DNA from: Rhizobacter sp. Root1238 | GTDB lineage: Bacteria; Pseudomonadota; Gammaproteobacteria; Burkholderiales; Burkholderiaceae_C | Assembly: GCF_001425825.1 (NCBI RefSeq) | Contig: NZ_LMDM01000049.1 | Coordinates: forward strand, 124,001-188,000 | Direction of reading: 5' to 3' | Length of the DNA stretch: 64,000 nt | Part shown: one piece after another, positions 36,586 to 45,414 of the stretch | Layout: each line of letters opens with the position of its first letter | Numbering within the stretch: the first letter of the stretch is position 1 | Notes under the pieces: model-generated | Database searches by the model: none | What the model saw: the letters and a program-made list of their open reading frames with translations, nothing else | Told to the model about the DNA's origin: nothing | Position numbers and translations under genes: made by a program

Positions 36586-37703
36586 GGGCCGCCGCGGTGC
36601 CGACCCAGCGCCCGCGCGACGCGCGCCTGCTGGTGATCGACCGGCATGGCGAGCTGCACCATGCCGAGCGGACACGGCTGGCCCACTGGCTGCGCCCCGG
36701 CGACCTGCTGGTGGCCAACGATGCGGCGACGCTGCCGGCCAGCCTGCACGGCACGCACCTGCGCAGCGGCGCTGCGATCGAGGTGCGGTTGGCCGGGCGG
36801 CCGTCGCTGCAGGTGGATGCGGTGCACGACTTCACCGCGGTCGCCTTCGGTGCCGGCGACTTCCGCACCCGCACCGAAGACCGTCCCGCGCCACCGCCGC
36901 TGAGCGCGGGCGACCGGCTGCAGCTCGGCCCGCTGCAGGCGCGCGTCGTGCGCCTGCTCGACCACCCGCGGCTGGTGGCGCTGCACTTCGACGGCGACGC
37001 CGACGGCATCCGCGCCGGCATCGCCCGCCACGGCCGGCCGATCCAGTACGCCCACCTGCCGCAGCCGCTCGCGCTGTGGGACGTGTGGACGCGCGTCGCG
37101 GCACAGCCGGTCGCGTTCGAGCCGCCGTCGGCCGGCTTCGTGCTCGACTGGCAGATGCTGCACACGCTGCGCGAGCGCGCGATCGGCTTCGCGACGCTGA
37201 CGCACGCGGCGGGCCTGTCGTCGACCGGCGATGCGGTCCTTGACGCGCGGCTGCCGTTCGACGAGCCCTACCACCTGCCGGCATCAACGGTGCAGGCCAT
37301 CGCCGACACCCGGCGCAGCGGCGGGCGCATCGTCGCGCTCGGCACCACCGTCACGCGGGCGCTCGAGCATGCGGCGCAGGGCGGGCCATTGCGCGCCGGC
37401 GAGGGGCTGGCAAACCAACGGCTCGGGCCGCACAGCCGGCTGCAGGTGGTCGACGCGATCGTCAGCGGCACGCACGAGGCGGGCAGCAGCCACCACGCGC
37501 TGTTGCAGGCCTTCGTCGATGCCGCGGTGCTGCACCGCGCCGATGCGGCGCTGGTGGCCGGCGGCTACCGCACGCACGAGTTCGGCGATTCGGTGCTGGT
37601 CGAAAACGCGCGGAGTTCCCAAAGATCACCGCGCCAGGGTTCACGAACGATCGTGCGATCCGTCGATCGGGCCGGGTTCGCCGGCTTGTTGCGGCCGGCA
37701 TAA
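36582..37703 (+). CDS. QueA-like S-adenosylmethionine:tRNA ribosyltransferase-isomerase paralogue
   Basis: The 373-residue protein matches the QueA fold. It has PRDARLLVIDRHGELHH and LRPGDLLVANDAATLPASLHG at the N-terminus and IGFATLTHAAGLSSTGDAVLDARLPFDEPYHL in the middle. GGRIVALGTTVTRALEHA and GGYRTHEFGDSVLV follow. Canonical QueA has the LHVGAGTF segment where this protein has LTHAAGLSSTGD, so it is probably not the housekeeping queuosine enzyme. The last 30 residues (after VLVENA) are unlike QueA and rich in Arg/Ser, perhaps a run-on. Coupling to an SDR suggests a small dedicated pathway. Confidence 0.75.
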   Translation: MRAAAVPTQRPRDARLLVIDRHGELHHAERTRLAHWLRPGDLLVANDAATLPASLHGTHLRSGAAIEVRLAGRPSLQVDAVHDFTAVAFGAGDFRTRTEDRPAPPPLSAGDRLQLGPLQARVVRLLDHPRLVALHFDGDADGIRAGIARHGRPIQYAHLPQPLALWDVWTRVAAQPVAFEPPSAGFVLDWQMLHTLRERAIGFATLTHAAGLSSTGDAVLDARLPFDEPYHLPASTVQAIADTRRSGGRIVALGTTVTRALEHAAQGGPLRAGEGLANQRLGPHSRLQVVDAIVSGTHEAGSSHHALLQAFVDAAVLHRADAALVAGGYRTHEFGDSVLVENARSSQRSPRQGSRTIVRSVDRAGFAGLLRPA

Positions 37704-37752
37704 GCCCGAATAATCGGCGCCATCCTATAAACAGATGGTCCCGAGGAGACGC

Positions 37753-38355
37753 ATGATCTTGATTCGCACCCACGCGATCCGCACCCCCTTCGCCGCCCTG
37801 ACGCTCGGGCTGGCCTTGATCGCCGGGGCCGCCGAGGCCGCCCAGACGACGAGCAAGTTCGAGCCGATGCTGCAGGTGCAGGGCACGCCGCTGTTGCTGA
37901 ACGGTGCGGGAACGCGCTTCAAGGCCATCTTCAAGGTCTACGACCTGGGGCTGTACACCAGCAAGAAGGTCGGCACGCCGGAAGAGCTGATCGCGCTGCC
38001 CGGTCCGAAGCGGCTGCAGTTCACTGCGCTGCGCGACCTGCCGGGCACCGACCTCGGGCGGCTGTTCATCAAGGGCATGTCGGAGAACTCGCCGAAGGAG
38101 ATGGTGCAGAAGCACACCTTGTCGGCGACCCGGCTGATCGAGATCTTCTCCGGCCGCTCGAAGATGGCGGCTGGCGAGACCTTCGCGATGGAGTTCGTGC
38201 CGGGCAAGGGCACCACCTTCTACATCATGGGCCAGCCGCAGGGCGAGCCGGTGGGCGATGCGGAGTTCTTCGCGATGGTGCTGAAGATCTGGGTCGGCGA
38301 TGCGCCAGCCGACCACCTGCTGAAGGCCGCACTGCTGGGGCGCGACAAGGAATAG
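37753..38355 (+). CDS. exported chalcone isomerase-like protein
   Basis: The 200-residue protein has a signal peptide (residues 1-27, ending GAAEAA) and a chalcone-isomerase-like domain (CHASE/Chalcone_3 type). LLLNGAGTRFKAIFKVYDLGLYTSKK is the hallmark, followed by KRLQFTALRDL and GTTFYIMGQPQGEPVGDAEFFAMVLKIWVGDAPADHLLKAALLG. Bacterial members are periplasmic and mostly lack known catalysis. GAGGAG precedes the ATG. No clear operon partner. Confidence 0.82.
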   Translation: MILIRTHAIRTPFAALTLGLALIAGAAEAAQTTSKFEPMLQVQGTPLLLNGAGTRFKAIFKVYDLGLYTSKKVGTPEELIALPGPKRLQFTALRDLPGTDLGRLFIKGMSENSPKEMVQKHTLSATRLIEIFSGRSKMAAGETFAMEFVPGKGTTFYIMGQPQGEPVGDAEFFAMVLKIWVGDAPADHLLKAALLGRDKE

Positions 38356-38452
38356 CAGCAGCTCCGGCGGGGCGATGCCCCCACCGCGCTTGCCAGCTGC
38401 GGCGGGATCATGTACATATCATGTCCATCCCCTGAACCCGCTGGAGCGTGCC

Positions 38453-38752
38453 GTGTCCGGAGCCGTTGAACGCATCGTGGTGCAAGCCACCTCCCAGGAA
38501 AAGAAGGCGATTGCCGCGAAGGCCGAGCGGCTCGGCCTGCCGATCTCCGAACTGATGCGCCGCGGTGCCGCGGCCTACGAAACCACCGAAGGCGAGGCCG
38601 ACCTGCAGGCCCTGGCCGAAGCGGCCCGGGACGCCGCCGACCGCGCCGCCGCGTCGATCGACGATGCGCTCGACTTCATCGCTGCCAGCAACCAGCGCAT
38701 TGTCGCGATGGAAGCCAAGGCGGCCCGAACCCCGGCGCGCAAGGCCGCCTGA
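38453..38752 (+). CDS. small helical protein of unknown function
   Basis: The 99-residue protein (GTG start) reads VERIVVQATSQEKKAIAAKAERLGLPISELMRRGAAAYE, a pattern like a ribbon-helix-helix or mobilisation-type DNA-binding domain. A long Ala-rich helix follows (LQALAEAARDAADRAAASIDDALDFI). The start at 38453 has CTGGAG upstream. The stop codon overlaps the next ATG (TGATG). A direct repeat ATCATGT/ATCATGT lies just upstream and could be an operator. No family recognised with certainty. Confidence 0.6.
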   Translation: MSGAVERIVVQATSQEKKAIAAKAERLGLPISELMRRGAAAYETTEGEADLQALAEAARDAADRAAASIDDALDFIAASNQRIVAMEAKAARTPARKAA

Positions 38753-38946
38753 TGGGGGTCACGGACAAGGTCTGGAGTGCGTTCACCTCCGTCATCAAGC
38801 TCGAGGACAAGGTCAACCGCCAGTCCGAGGCGATGAAATCCCAGCAGCAGAAGATCGAGGACCTGACCGGCCGCGTGATCCGGCTCGAAGCGCAGCTCGA
38901 ACTGCTGACCGGCGCCGCGCTGCTGAAGCGCCTGACCAAGGACTGA
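38752..38946 (+). CDS. small coiled-coil protein, partner of upstream gene
   Basis: The 64-residue protein is predicted as a short helix plus a coiled coil (KVNRQSEAMKSQQQKIEDLTGRVIRLEAQLELL). Its ATG overlaps the stop of the preceding gene, so the two are translationally coupled and may form a complex. It converges with metW with 3 bp between. No family assignment is possible. Confidence 0.6.
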   Translation: MGVTDKVWSAFTSVIKLEDKVNRQSEAMKSQQQKIEDLTGRVIRLEAQLELLTGAALLKRLTKD

Positions 38947-38949
38947 AGC

Positions 38950-39534
38950 TCAGGCCCTCTCGAACTTGAACACCGCGACGCTCGCGGTCAGGTTCGGCCG
39001 GCGCCGGCGCACCGTGCCGTTCTGGATGCCGAACGAATCGAGGATCTGCAGCCCGCTCTTGCGCGCCAGCACCTCGAAATCCGCATACGTGCCGACGCGG
39101 ATGTTCGGCGTGTCGTACCACTCGTAGGGCAGCGTCTTCGTGACCGGCATGCGCCCGCTCGCAATGCGCAGCCGGTTGGCCCAGTGCGCGAAATTCGGGA
39201 AGCTGACGATGCCCACCCGGCCGACGCGCGCCGTCTCGATCAGCATGCGCTCGGTGTTGCGCAGGTGCTGCAGCGTGTCGAGCTGCAGCACGACGTCGAA
39301 GCTGCGATCCTCGAACATCGAGAGGCCTTCCTCGAGGTTCAGCTGGATCACGTTGACGCCGCGCTGCGTGCACGACAGCACGTTGGCGTCGGAGATCTCG
39401 ATGCCGTAGCCGCTGCACTGGCGCTTGTCGCGCAGGTGGGCGAGCAGCTCGCCGTTGCCGCAACCGAGGTCGAGCACGCGCGAGCCGATGGGCACCATCT
39501 CGGCGATGAGTTCGATGTCCTTGCGATCACTCAT
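38950..39534 (-). CDS. metW: methionine biosynthesis protein MetW (methyltransferase fold)
   Basis: The 194-residue protein has the SAM-methyltransferase fold: [17 protein letters not shown] (motif I) and [12 protein letters not shown]. The conserved MetW segments [34 protein letters not shown] and the terminal helix region are all present. MetW works with MetX in homoserine acylation and is thought to activate it. Its ATG overlaps the metX stop (ATGA), a conserved arrangement in proteobacteria. Confidence 0.95.
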   Translation of the reverse strand: MSDRKDIELIAEMVPIGSRVLDLGCGNGELLAHLRDKRQCSGYGIEISDANVLSCTQRGVNVIQLNLEEGLSMFEDRSFDVVLQLDTLQHLRNTERMLIETARVGRVGIVSFPNFAHWANRLRIASGRMPVTKTLPYEWYDTPNIRVGTYADFEVLARKSGLQILDSFGIQNGTVRRRRPNLTASVAVFKFERA

Positions 39535-40673
39535 GCGCGGGCTCCGGCGAATTCTTTCGCGATGTTGTCGAAGCGCGCCCGCAGCACCCCGTGGTAGCGC
39601 GCGTCGTCGAGCAGGAAGGCGTCGTGCCCGTGCGGCGCGTCGATCTCGGCGTAGCTGACGTCGAAGCGGTTGTCGAGCAGCGCGCGCACGATCTCGCGCG
39701 AGCGCTCCGGCGAGAAGCGCCAGTCGGTCGTGAAGCTCACCAGCTGGAACTTGCAGCGCGCGGCGGCGAAGGCCGCGCTCAGGTCGCCGCCGTGCTCGCG
39801 TGCCGGGTCGAAGTAGTCGAGCGCACGCGTGATCAGCAGGTAGGTGTTGGCGTCGAAGTACTCGCTGAACTTGTCGCCCTGGTGGCGCAGGTAGCTCTCG
39901 ATCTCGAACTCGATGTCCTGCGTGCTGTAGCCCGGCGAGCCGCTCTTCAGGCCGCGGCCGAACTTGGCCTCCATCGCGTCGTCGCTCAGGTAGGTGATGT
40001 GGCCGATCATCCGCGCCACCCGCAGCCCGCGCCGCGGCACCACGCGGTAGCCGTAGTAGTGGCCGCCGTGGAATTCGGGGTCGGTGACGATCGCGCGCCG
40101 CGCGACCTCGTTGAACGCGATGTTCTGTGCCGACAGGTTCGGCGCGGTGGCCACCGCGATGCAGTGGCGCAGCCGGTCCGGGTAACGCAGCGACCAGCTC
40201 AGCGCCTGCATGCCGCCCAGGCTGCCGCCGAGCACCGCGGCGAGCTGGGCGATGCCCAGCCGGTCGAGCAGCCGGGCCTGCGCATCGACCCAGTCTTCCA
40301 CCGTGACGACCGGGAAATCGGCGCCGTAGACGCGGCCGGTGGCCGGGTCGACATGCATCGGGCCGGTCGAGCCGAAGCAGGAGCCGGGGTTGTTGATGCC
40401 GATCACGAAGAAGCGGTCGGTGTCGAGGGGCTTGCCCGGGCCGACCAGGTTGTCCCACCAGCCTTCGCTGCGCGGTTCGCCCTCCAGCGTGCCGGCGACA
40501 TGGTGCGACGCGTTCAACGCGTGGCACACCAGCACCGCGTTGCTGCGGTCGGCGTTCAGCGTGCCGTAGGTTTCGTAGACGAGCGTGTAGTCGCTCAGCT
40601 TGGCGCCGCTGCGCAGCGGCAGCGCTTCGGTGAACTGCATCACCTGCGGTTTCACATCACCCACGGAACTCAT
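39531..40673 (-). CDS. metX: homoserine O-acyltransferase MetX
   Basis: The 380-residue enzyme activates homoserine by acylation (acetyl- or succinyl-CoA) in methionine biosynthesis. The alpha/beta-hydrolase core has [29 protein letters not shown], the nucleophile elbow [11 protein letters not shown] (Ser), the acid in [11 protein letters not shown] and the His in [11 protein letters not shown]. The ATG at 40673 is preferred over upstream in-frame starts because it fits the family N-terminus ([18 protein letters not shown]). Proteobacterial MetX paired with MetW often prefers succinyl-CoA, so the donor is uncertain here. It lies downstream of a structured intergenic region. Confidence 0.95.
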   Translation of the reverse strand: MSSVGDVKPQVMQFTEALPLRSGAKLSDYTLVYETYGTLNADRSNAVLVCHALNASHHVAGTLEGEPRSEGWWDNLVGPGKPLDTDRFFVIGINNPGSCFGSTGPMHVDPATGRVYGADFPVVTVEDWVDAQARLLDRLGIAQLAAVLGGSLGGMQALSWSLRYPDRLRHCIAVATAPNLSAQNIAFNEVARRAIVTDPEFHGGHYYGYRVVPRRGLRVARMIGHITYLSDDAMEAKFGRGLKSGSPGYSTQDIEFEIESYLRHQGDKFSEYFDANTYLLITRALDYFDPAREHGGDLSAAFAAARCKFQLVSFTTDWRFSPERSREIVRALLDNRFDVSYAEIDAPHGHDAFLLDDARYHGVLRARFDNIAKEFAGARA

Positions 40674-40805
40674 GTGGACACACACCCTGAAAAGAAAACC
40701 GGCGTCGCCAAGAATCGGGACACCTGTGGGTGCGTCCATTCTTTAGCTGGTTTTTTAAAGCGCCCGCAAGCCGGAACAAATCAGCGCTGGCGGCAAGTAT
40801 AGGGC

Positions 40806-40826
40806 GCCGGGGCGTGTCGCCCCGGC
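40806..40826. other. strong hairpin in the metX leader region
   Basis: GCCGGGGCG (40806-40814) pairs perfectly with CGCCCCGGC (40818-40826) around a TGT loop. It lies 133 bp upstream of metX on its transcript side. It could be a regulatory or terminator-like structure; no U-tract is seen. Confidence 0.5.
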
Positions 40827-40843
40827 ATGCGACGGACGCAGTT

Positions 40844-40976
40844 AGTCATCGTATCTCTTGAGGACGAGCCGCTTTAAATGTGTCGAATCGCGTGCAATCC
40901 GACAGGGATAGCCCCAGTAAGCCGTTGATTCCTGAGTTGTACGATGACTGATGACACACGATGAAATCGTTTGTCA
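40844..40976. promoter_or_regulatory. nested dyads in the metX / pectate lyase divergent region
   Basis: Two dyads stand out. AGTCATCGTA (40844-40853) is the exact inverse of TACGATGACT (40940-40949). TGACACACGAT-GAA-ATCGTTTGTCA (40952-40976) is a 25-bp dyad with 10 of 11 pairs. The second sits 26 bp before the pectate lyase ATG and is a good operator candidate. No further gene is seen in 40674-41002. Confidence 0.45.
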
Positions 40977-41002
40977 CTTCATAACATCAGGAGGCAGACA
41001 AC

Positions 41003-42781
41003 ATGCAACGACGCAGCTTTCTCGGGGCCGCACTGAGCCCCATCGCCCTGGCCGCCTGTGGCGGTGGCGACGATGACAACCCGGTGCCGCCGCCCACCGC
41101 GCAAGGCACCGCGATCGACGCGATGAAACGCGCGGTGGCCTACATGGACGAAAAGGTCTCGTACCGCGGCGGCTACGTCTGGTCGTACTCGCCGGACCTG
41201 ACGCAGACCTTCGGCGAGATGGAGGCCAAGCGCACGATGTGCTGGATCCAGCCGCCCGGCACGCCGTCGGTCGGCAACGTGTTCCTCGATGCGTACCACG
41301 CGACCGGCGACGAGCGCTTCTACCAGGCCGCCGAGCGCACCGCGCTCGCGGTCGTCGCGGCGCAGCATGCTTCGGGCGGCTGGAACTACATCCACGACTT
41401 CGCCGGCGAAGAGTCGCTGAAGCACTGGTACGAGACCATCGGCAAGAACGGCTGGCGCCTCGAGGAATTCCAGAACTACTACGGCAACGCCACCTTCGAC
41501 GATGCCGGCACTGCGGTCGCCTCGCAGCTGATGCTGCGCATGTGGCTCGAGAAGAAGGACGCGCGCTTCGAAGCGCCGCTGAATCGAGCAATCGATTTCA
41601 TCAAGCAGGCCCAGTTTGGCGCCGAGCTCGGCATCGCCAACGGCGGCTGGCCGCAGCGCTTTCCGCACTACGCCGGCTCGAAGGCCAGCATGCCGCAGCC
41701 GAACCCCGAGCAGCTCCCGGCCGGTGCGCATGCCGGCATGGAGGACGGCGACTACACGCTGCACGTCACCTTCAACGACGACGTGATGGGCGAGAACATC
41801 AAGTTCCTGACGATGTGCGTGCTGGCGCTCGGCCGCACCGACCTGCTGGACAACATCGGCCGCGCGATGGAGTGCATGCGCGCGATGCAGCAGCCCGGGC
41901 CGCAGGCCGGCTGGAGCCTGCAGCACCTGTCGCGCGAGACGAACGGCCGCCCGGCCGGCGCTGCCGCCGGCGCGCGCACCTACGAGCCGCGCTCGCTGGC
42001 CACGCACACCACGCAGACCAACATCCAGCAGCTGTTCCACTACTTCACGCTGACCGGCGACCGCAAGTTCCTCGCGCGCATCCCCGAAGCCATCGCGTGG
42101 CTGAAGACGGTGCCGCTGCCGGCCGATGCGATCCAGCGCAATGCCTTGCTCAACGGCCGCACGCACGCCACCTTCATCGAGCTCGACAGCAACGAGTCGC
42201 TGTTCGTGCACCGCTACGGCTCCAACATCCACAACGGCGCCTACTTCGCCGACAAGGACCTGACGAACACGCTGAGCCACTACTCGGCCGGGCGTTCGAT
42301 CGACATCGCCGGGCTGCAGAAGCGCTACGACGATCTCGCCGGGATGAGCGACGCGGCGGTGGCCGAACTGGTGGCACGCTCGCCGCTGAAGGCGACGCAG
42401 CCGACGGCGCTGCCGAAGTTCTTCGGCATCCGCGAGGTCGATTTCCCCGACCTGTTCGCGGGCGCGAAGATGACGACGCCGGTGGTGCCGCAGACCGAGG
42501 TCGACACGCTGGTCGCCGACCTCGGCACGAAGAACTACTGGACGGCCCCGGTGCCCGAGGTGGTGAACCCGTACCGCGGCGACGGGCCGGCGACGCCGTA
42601 CACCGGCACCGCCTACCGCAGCAAGCATGTCGGCGACATCTATGACACCTCGCCGTACCCGGCCGACAACCCACCGGACATCGCGCCCTACGTGAAGCGC
42701 GACAAGCCGCAGTTCATCGTGACGGCGGATGTGATCCGGCGCCTCGGGCGGCTGATCGCGTTCGTGTCGCCGGTGGCCTGA
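41003..42781 (+). CDS. pectate lyase lipoprotein (polysaccharide lyase family 10)
   Basis: The 592-residue protein begins with a lipoprotein signal peptide (RRSFLGAALSPIALAAC, acylated Cys about residue 19) and an Asp/Pro linker. The body is a PL10-type pectic acid lyase: YMDEKVSYRGGYVWSYSPDL, the YQAAERTALAVVAAQHASGGWNYI region, FDDAGTAVASQLMLRMW, a Gly-Gly-Trp-Pro-Gln motif (NGGWPQRFPHY) and THTTQTNIQQLFHYF. Such enzymes cleave polygalacturonate by beta-elimination with Ca2+. AGGAGG lies 8 bp before the ATG. The protein should be membrane-anchored, facing periplasm or surface. Upstream dyads suggest regulation. Confidence 0.82.
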   Translation: MQRRSFLGAALSPIALAACGGGDDDNPVPPPTAQGTAIDAMKRAVAYMDEKVSYRGGYVWSYSPDLTQTFGEMEAKRTMCWIQPPGTPSVGNVFLDAYHATGDERFYQAAERTALAVVAAQHASGGWNYIHDFAGEESLKHWYETIGKNGWRLEEFQNYYGNATFDDAGTAVASQLMLRMWLEKKDARFEAPLNRAIDFIKQAQFGAELGIANGGWPQRFPHYAGSKASMPQPNPEQLPAGAHAGMEDGDYTLHVTFNDDVMGENIKFLTMCVLALGRTDLLDNIGRAMECMRAMQQPGPQAGWSLQHLSRETNGRPAGAAAGARTYEPRSLATHTTQTNIQQLFHYFTLTGDRKFLARIPEAIAWLKTVPLPADAIQRNALLNGRTHATFIELDSNESLFVHRYGSNIHNGAYFADKDLTNTLSHYSAGRSIDIAGLQKRYDDLAGMSDAAVAELVARSPLKATQPTALPKFFGIREVDFPDLFAGAKMTTPVVPQTEVDTLVADLGTKNYWTAPVPEVVNPYRGDGPATPYTGTAYRSKHVGDIYDTSPYPADNPPDIAPYVKRDKPQFIVTADVIRRLGRLIAFVSPVA

Positions 42782-42794
42782 GCGCGCGGGTGGC

Positions 42795-44483
42795 TCAGAC
42801 GGTCTCGTACAGGGCCAGCGTCAGTGCCAGCGCGTCACCGGCCGGCACCAGGCGCAGGCCCGGGCTGCGCGGGTCCAGCCCGCACGCCGGCGTCGCGATG
42901 ACCGGCAGGCCGCGGGCGAGCGCCTGCAACAGCCAGCGCGGCGCATGCTCGACATGCGCCGGCAGCACCACGGCGCCGATGCCGTGCCACGGGTCGTCCG
43001 CATCGAGCGGCACCGGCGCGAGGCCATGCCAGAAGCCGGGCGATTCGCTGGCGCGGCCGAGCACGGCCAGCGGCAGCCCGAGCGCCCGGCAGGCCTCGCG
43101 CAGCGCCGGCGCGCCCTTGCGCGCCAGCGACGAGGCTGGAAAGAGCAGCGTGCTGCCGCGCGCTGAAGGCGTTGCCGCGGGCCGGTCCCATTCGAGAAGG
43201 TCCACCTGATGGAGGCCGCGGGTCCGCAACCAGCGGGCGACCGCATGGTGCGGCGTCAGCACGCGAACCGCGCCACGCAGCGCTGTCCACTCGGCATCGA
43301 CGCGCCAGTCCGGCGCACGGTACTCGCGCAGGCCGGCCGCGGCCGGTTCGCCGGCCTGGCCGTCCAGCTGCTGATGCAGCATGCGCAGCGGCGACCGGGT
43401 CATCATCACCGTCACGCGGCGGCCGCCGAGCGCGCCGCGGCGCTGCAGTTCGGCCAGCGCCTCGACCGGAACGATCAGTTCGTCGGCCTCGGTCGGCACC
43501 CGCGCAAGCCAGGCCGTGGCACGCGCATCGTCGGCGGCGACCAGGTGGTGCTGGCGCCGCGCCGGTCGATGGCGGCAGGCGTGCGCCGCGAGCCGATGCC
43601 AGCGCTCGGCCAGGCCGGTCGGCGACGTCGCGCGAAGGCGGATGCCGCGAGCGGCGAGCCAGGTGTCGAACTCCGGCCAGCCGGCCACCGGCATCGCGGC
43701 GACCCGATCGCCGACGGGGCGCGAAGCCACGCGGCGCAGGCAGTCCGCTTGCGCGCAGTCCAGGCAGTCGTGCGCCGGCGGTCGACGCTCGGGCTCGATC
43801 GGAACGGGCCGTGCCGACCGCGCCGGCGGCGACGCACCGCGCAGCCGGACGATCAAGCGCTCGCTGTCGAGCCGCGCCTCGACGACGAAACGCTGCGGCA
43901 GCGCGAAGCGCAAGTCGAGGTAGTTCCAGAACACCGTCGCGTCGCGCCCTGCCTCGGCCTGCGAACCCGGCACGGCACGCGAATGCGGATGGCGCTCGAC
44001 GATCCGCGCCCCGGCATCGAGCGCCACGGCATACAGCGCATTCGACAGCTGGCACAGGCCCCCGCCGATGCTCGCGACCAGGCAGCCCTCGCGCAACTCC
44101 CGGCCGGGGACGAAGCCGCGGCGGCGGGTCGGGGCGCCGATCGCATGCCAGAAGCTGAAGACTTCGCCGGCTTGCACGACGAGTCCGTCGAGCCGCGAGG
44201 CTGCCGTCCGCAGGTTGTGGACCTTGCCGGCGGTCAGCGGCCATTCGTGCGGCGCGTGTTGCGTCCACAACGGCGTGATGCACTCGGCATGCACCGGGTC
44301 CTGCGATGCCGATCGGGTGATCGCGAAGCGGGTGCCGTTCCATCGGTCGACCAGGTCGCGGCCGCGGCGCATCCAGCGCAGGCCCTCGGCACGCCACGCG
44401 AAGTCGAGGGCCTGGAGGCGCGAGGTCCACCAGCCCGATGCGGCCGGCAACGAGGGAGCGGGGAGGGGAGCGGTGTCGTGCAT
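42795..44483 (-). CDS. VanW-domain protein with C-terminal glycosyltransferase-like part
   Basis: The 562-residue protein has an N-terminal VanW domain (about residues 85-230): HNLRTAASRLDGLVVQAGEVFSFWHAIGAPTRRRGFVPGRELREGCLVASIGGGLCQLSNALY. A short Cys segment follows (CLDCAQADC). The C-terminal half has LLFPASSLARKGAPALREACRALGLPLAVLG, an array resembling group-1 glycosyltransferases, and ends PRWLLQALARGLPVIATPACGLDPRSPGLRLVPAGDA. The start at 44483 is chosen over upstream in-frame options. VanW is named from vancomycin clusters but is widespread with unknown function. The combined protein could bind or transfer a sugar on the cell surface. Confidence 0.7.
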   Translation of the reverse strand: MHDTAPLPAPSLPAASGWWTSRLQALDFAWRAEGLRWMRRGRDLVDRWNGTRFAITRSASQDPVHAECITPLWTQHAPHEWPLTAGKVHNLRTAASRLDGLVVQAGEVFSFWHAIGAPTRRRGFVPGRELREGCLVASIGGGLCQLSNALYAVALDAGARIVERHPHSRAVPGSQAEAGRDATVFWNYLDLRFALPQRFVVEARLDSERLIVRLRGASPPARSARPVPIEPERRPPAHDCLDCAQADCLRRVASRPVGDRVAAMPVAGWPEFDTWLAARGIRLRATSPTGLAERWHRLAAHACRHRPARRQHHLVAADDARATAWLARVPTEADELIVPVEALAELQRRGALGGRRVTVMMTRSPLRMLHQQLDGQAGEPAAAGLREYRAPDWRVDAEWTALRGAVRVLTPHHAVARWLRTRGLHQVDLLEWDRPAATPSARGSTLLFPASSLARKGAPALREACRALGLPLAVLGRASESPGFWHGLAPVPLDADDPWHGIGAVVLPAHVEHAPRWLLQALARGLPVIATPACGLDPRSPGLRLVPAGDALALTLALYETV

Positions 44484-44553
44484 GCCGGCGAATGTGCCGG
44501 CCGGCCGCGACGCGGGCGCGAAGTCCGTGTGAAGCGCGCGAGAAAGACCCGGC

Positions 44554-45414
44554 TCAGCCGAGTTCCCGGCTCGCCAGCGCCGCCGCCGCGGCGCGGGTCT
44601 CCACGCCCAGCTTCTCGAACACATGCTCGAGGTGCTTGTTCACGGTGCGCGGGCTCATGCCGAGGATCTCGCCGACATCGCGGTTGGTCTTGCCCTTCGC
44701 GATCCATGACAGCACCTCGGTCTCGCGCGGTGTCAGCGATGCGGTGCTGAGGCGCGTCGGCAGCGCGTCGCTGGCGGCCTGCACCCGCAGCAGCAGCATG
44801 CACTCGCCGAGCCCGACCGCACCGGCGTGGCGCACCGCCAGCACCCGGCCGTCCACGGCGGCGCTGCGGTGCTCGAGCGGGCCGTCGCCCGCCCACGCCG
44901 GCGGCAAGCCGTCCGGATGGAACTCGCGCAGCCACGCCGCCGCCTGCGGCGAGCGCCACGCGACGCGCCCCCGCGCGTCGAGCACCAGCACGCCATGCCC
45001 GCCGACGTCCACCGCCTCGCGCGCGAGCCGCACCGCGCGCGCATTGCGCACGTGCGTGGCCAGCCGCACCAGCACCTCCTGCGCCCGCACCGGCTTCACG
45101 ACGTAGTCGACGCCGCCGCTCTCGAAGCCCTCGACGATGTGCGGCGTCTCCGACAGGCCGGTCATGAAGATCACCGGGATGTGAGACAGCGCCGGGTCCT
45201 GCTTGATGCGCCGGCAGGTCTCGAAGCCCGACAGCCCCGGCATCAGCGCGTCGAGCAGGATCGCGTCCGGCGTCGCGAGGTCCAGCCGCGCGAGCGCCGA
45301 CTCGCCGTCGCGCGCGACCAGCACCGTGTAGCCCTCGGCCTCGAGCGACACGCACAGCGCGCCCAGCGACTGCGGCGCGTCGTCGACCACCAGCACCACC
45401 GGCGACGCGCTCAC
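44554..45414 (-). CDS. LuxR-type response regulator with central PAS-like segment
   Basis: The 286-residue protein has a receiver domain with VVLVVDDAPQS, LLDALMPG (phospho-Asp), FMTG and VKPV, all canonical. A short PAS-like segment follows (GHGVLVLDARGRVAWRSPQAAAWL). The LuxR/NarL HTH is LTPRETEVLSWIAKGKTNRDVGEILGMSPRTVNKHLEHVFEKLGV. The GTG start at 45414 overlaps the stop of the sensor-kinase gene (GTGA), so it is the dedicated output partner of that kinase. It probably regulates the divergent urt-fmd operon. Confidence 0.9.
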   Translation of the reverse strand: MSASPVVLVVDDAPQSLGALCVSLEAEGYTVLVARDGESALARLDLATPDAILLDALMPGLSGFETCRRIKQDPALSHIPVIFMTGLSETPHIVEGFESGGVDYVVKPVRAQEVLVRLATHVRNARAVRLAREAVDVGGHGVLVLDARGRVAWRSPQAAAWLREFHPDGLPPAWAGDGPLEHRSAAVDGRVLAVRHAGAVGLGECMLLLRVQAASDALPTRLSTASLTPRETEVLSWIAKGKTNRDVGEILGMSPRTVNKHLEHVFEKLGVETRAAAAALASRELG

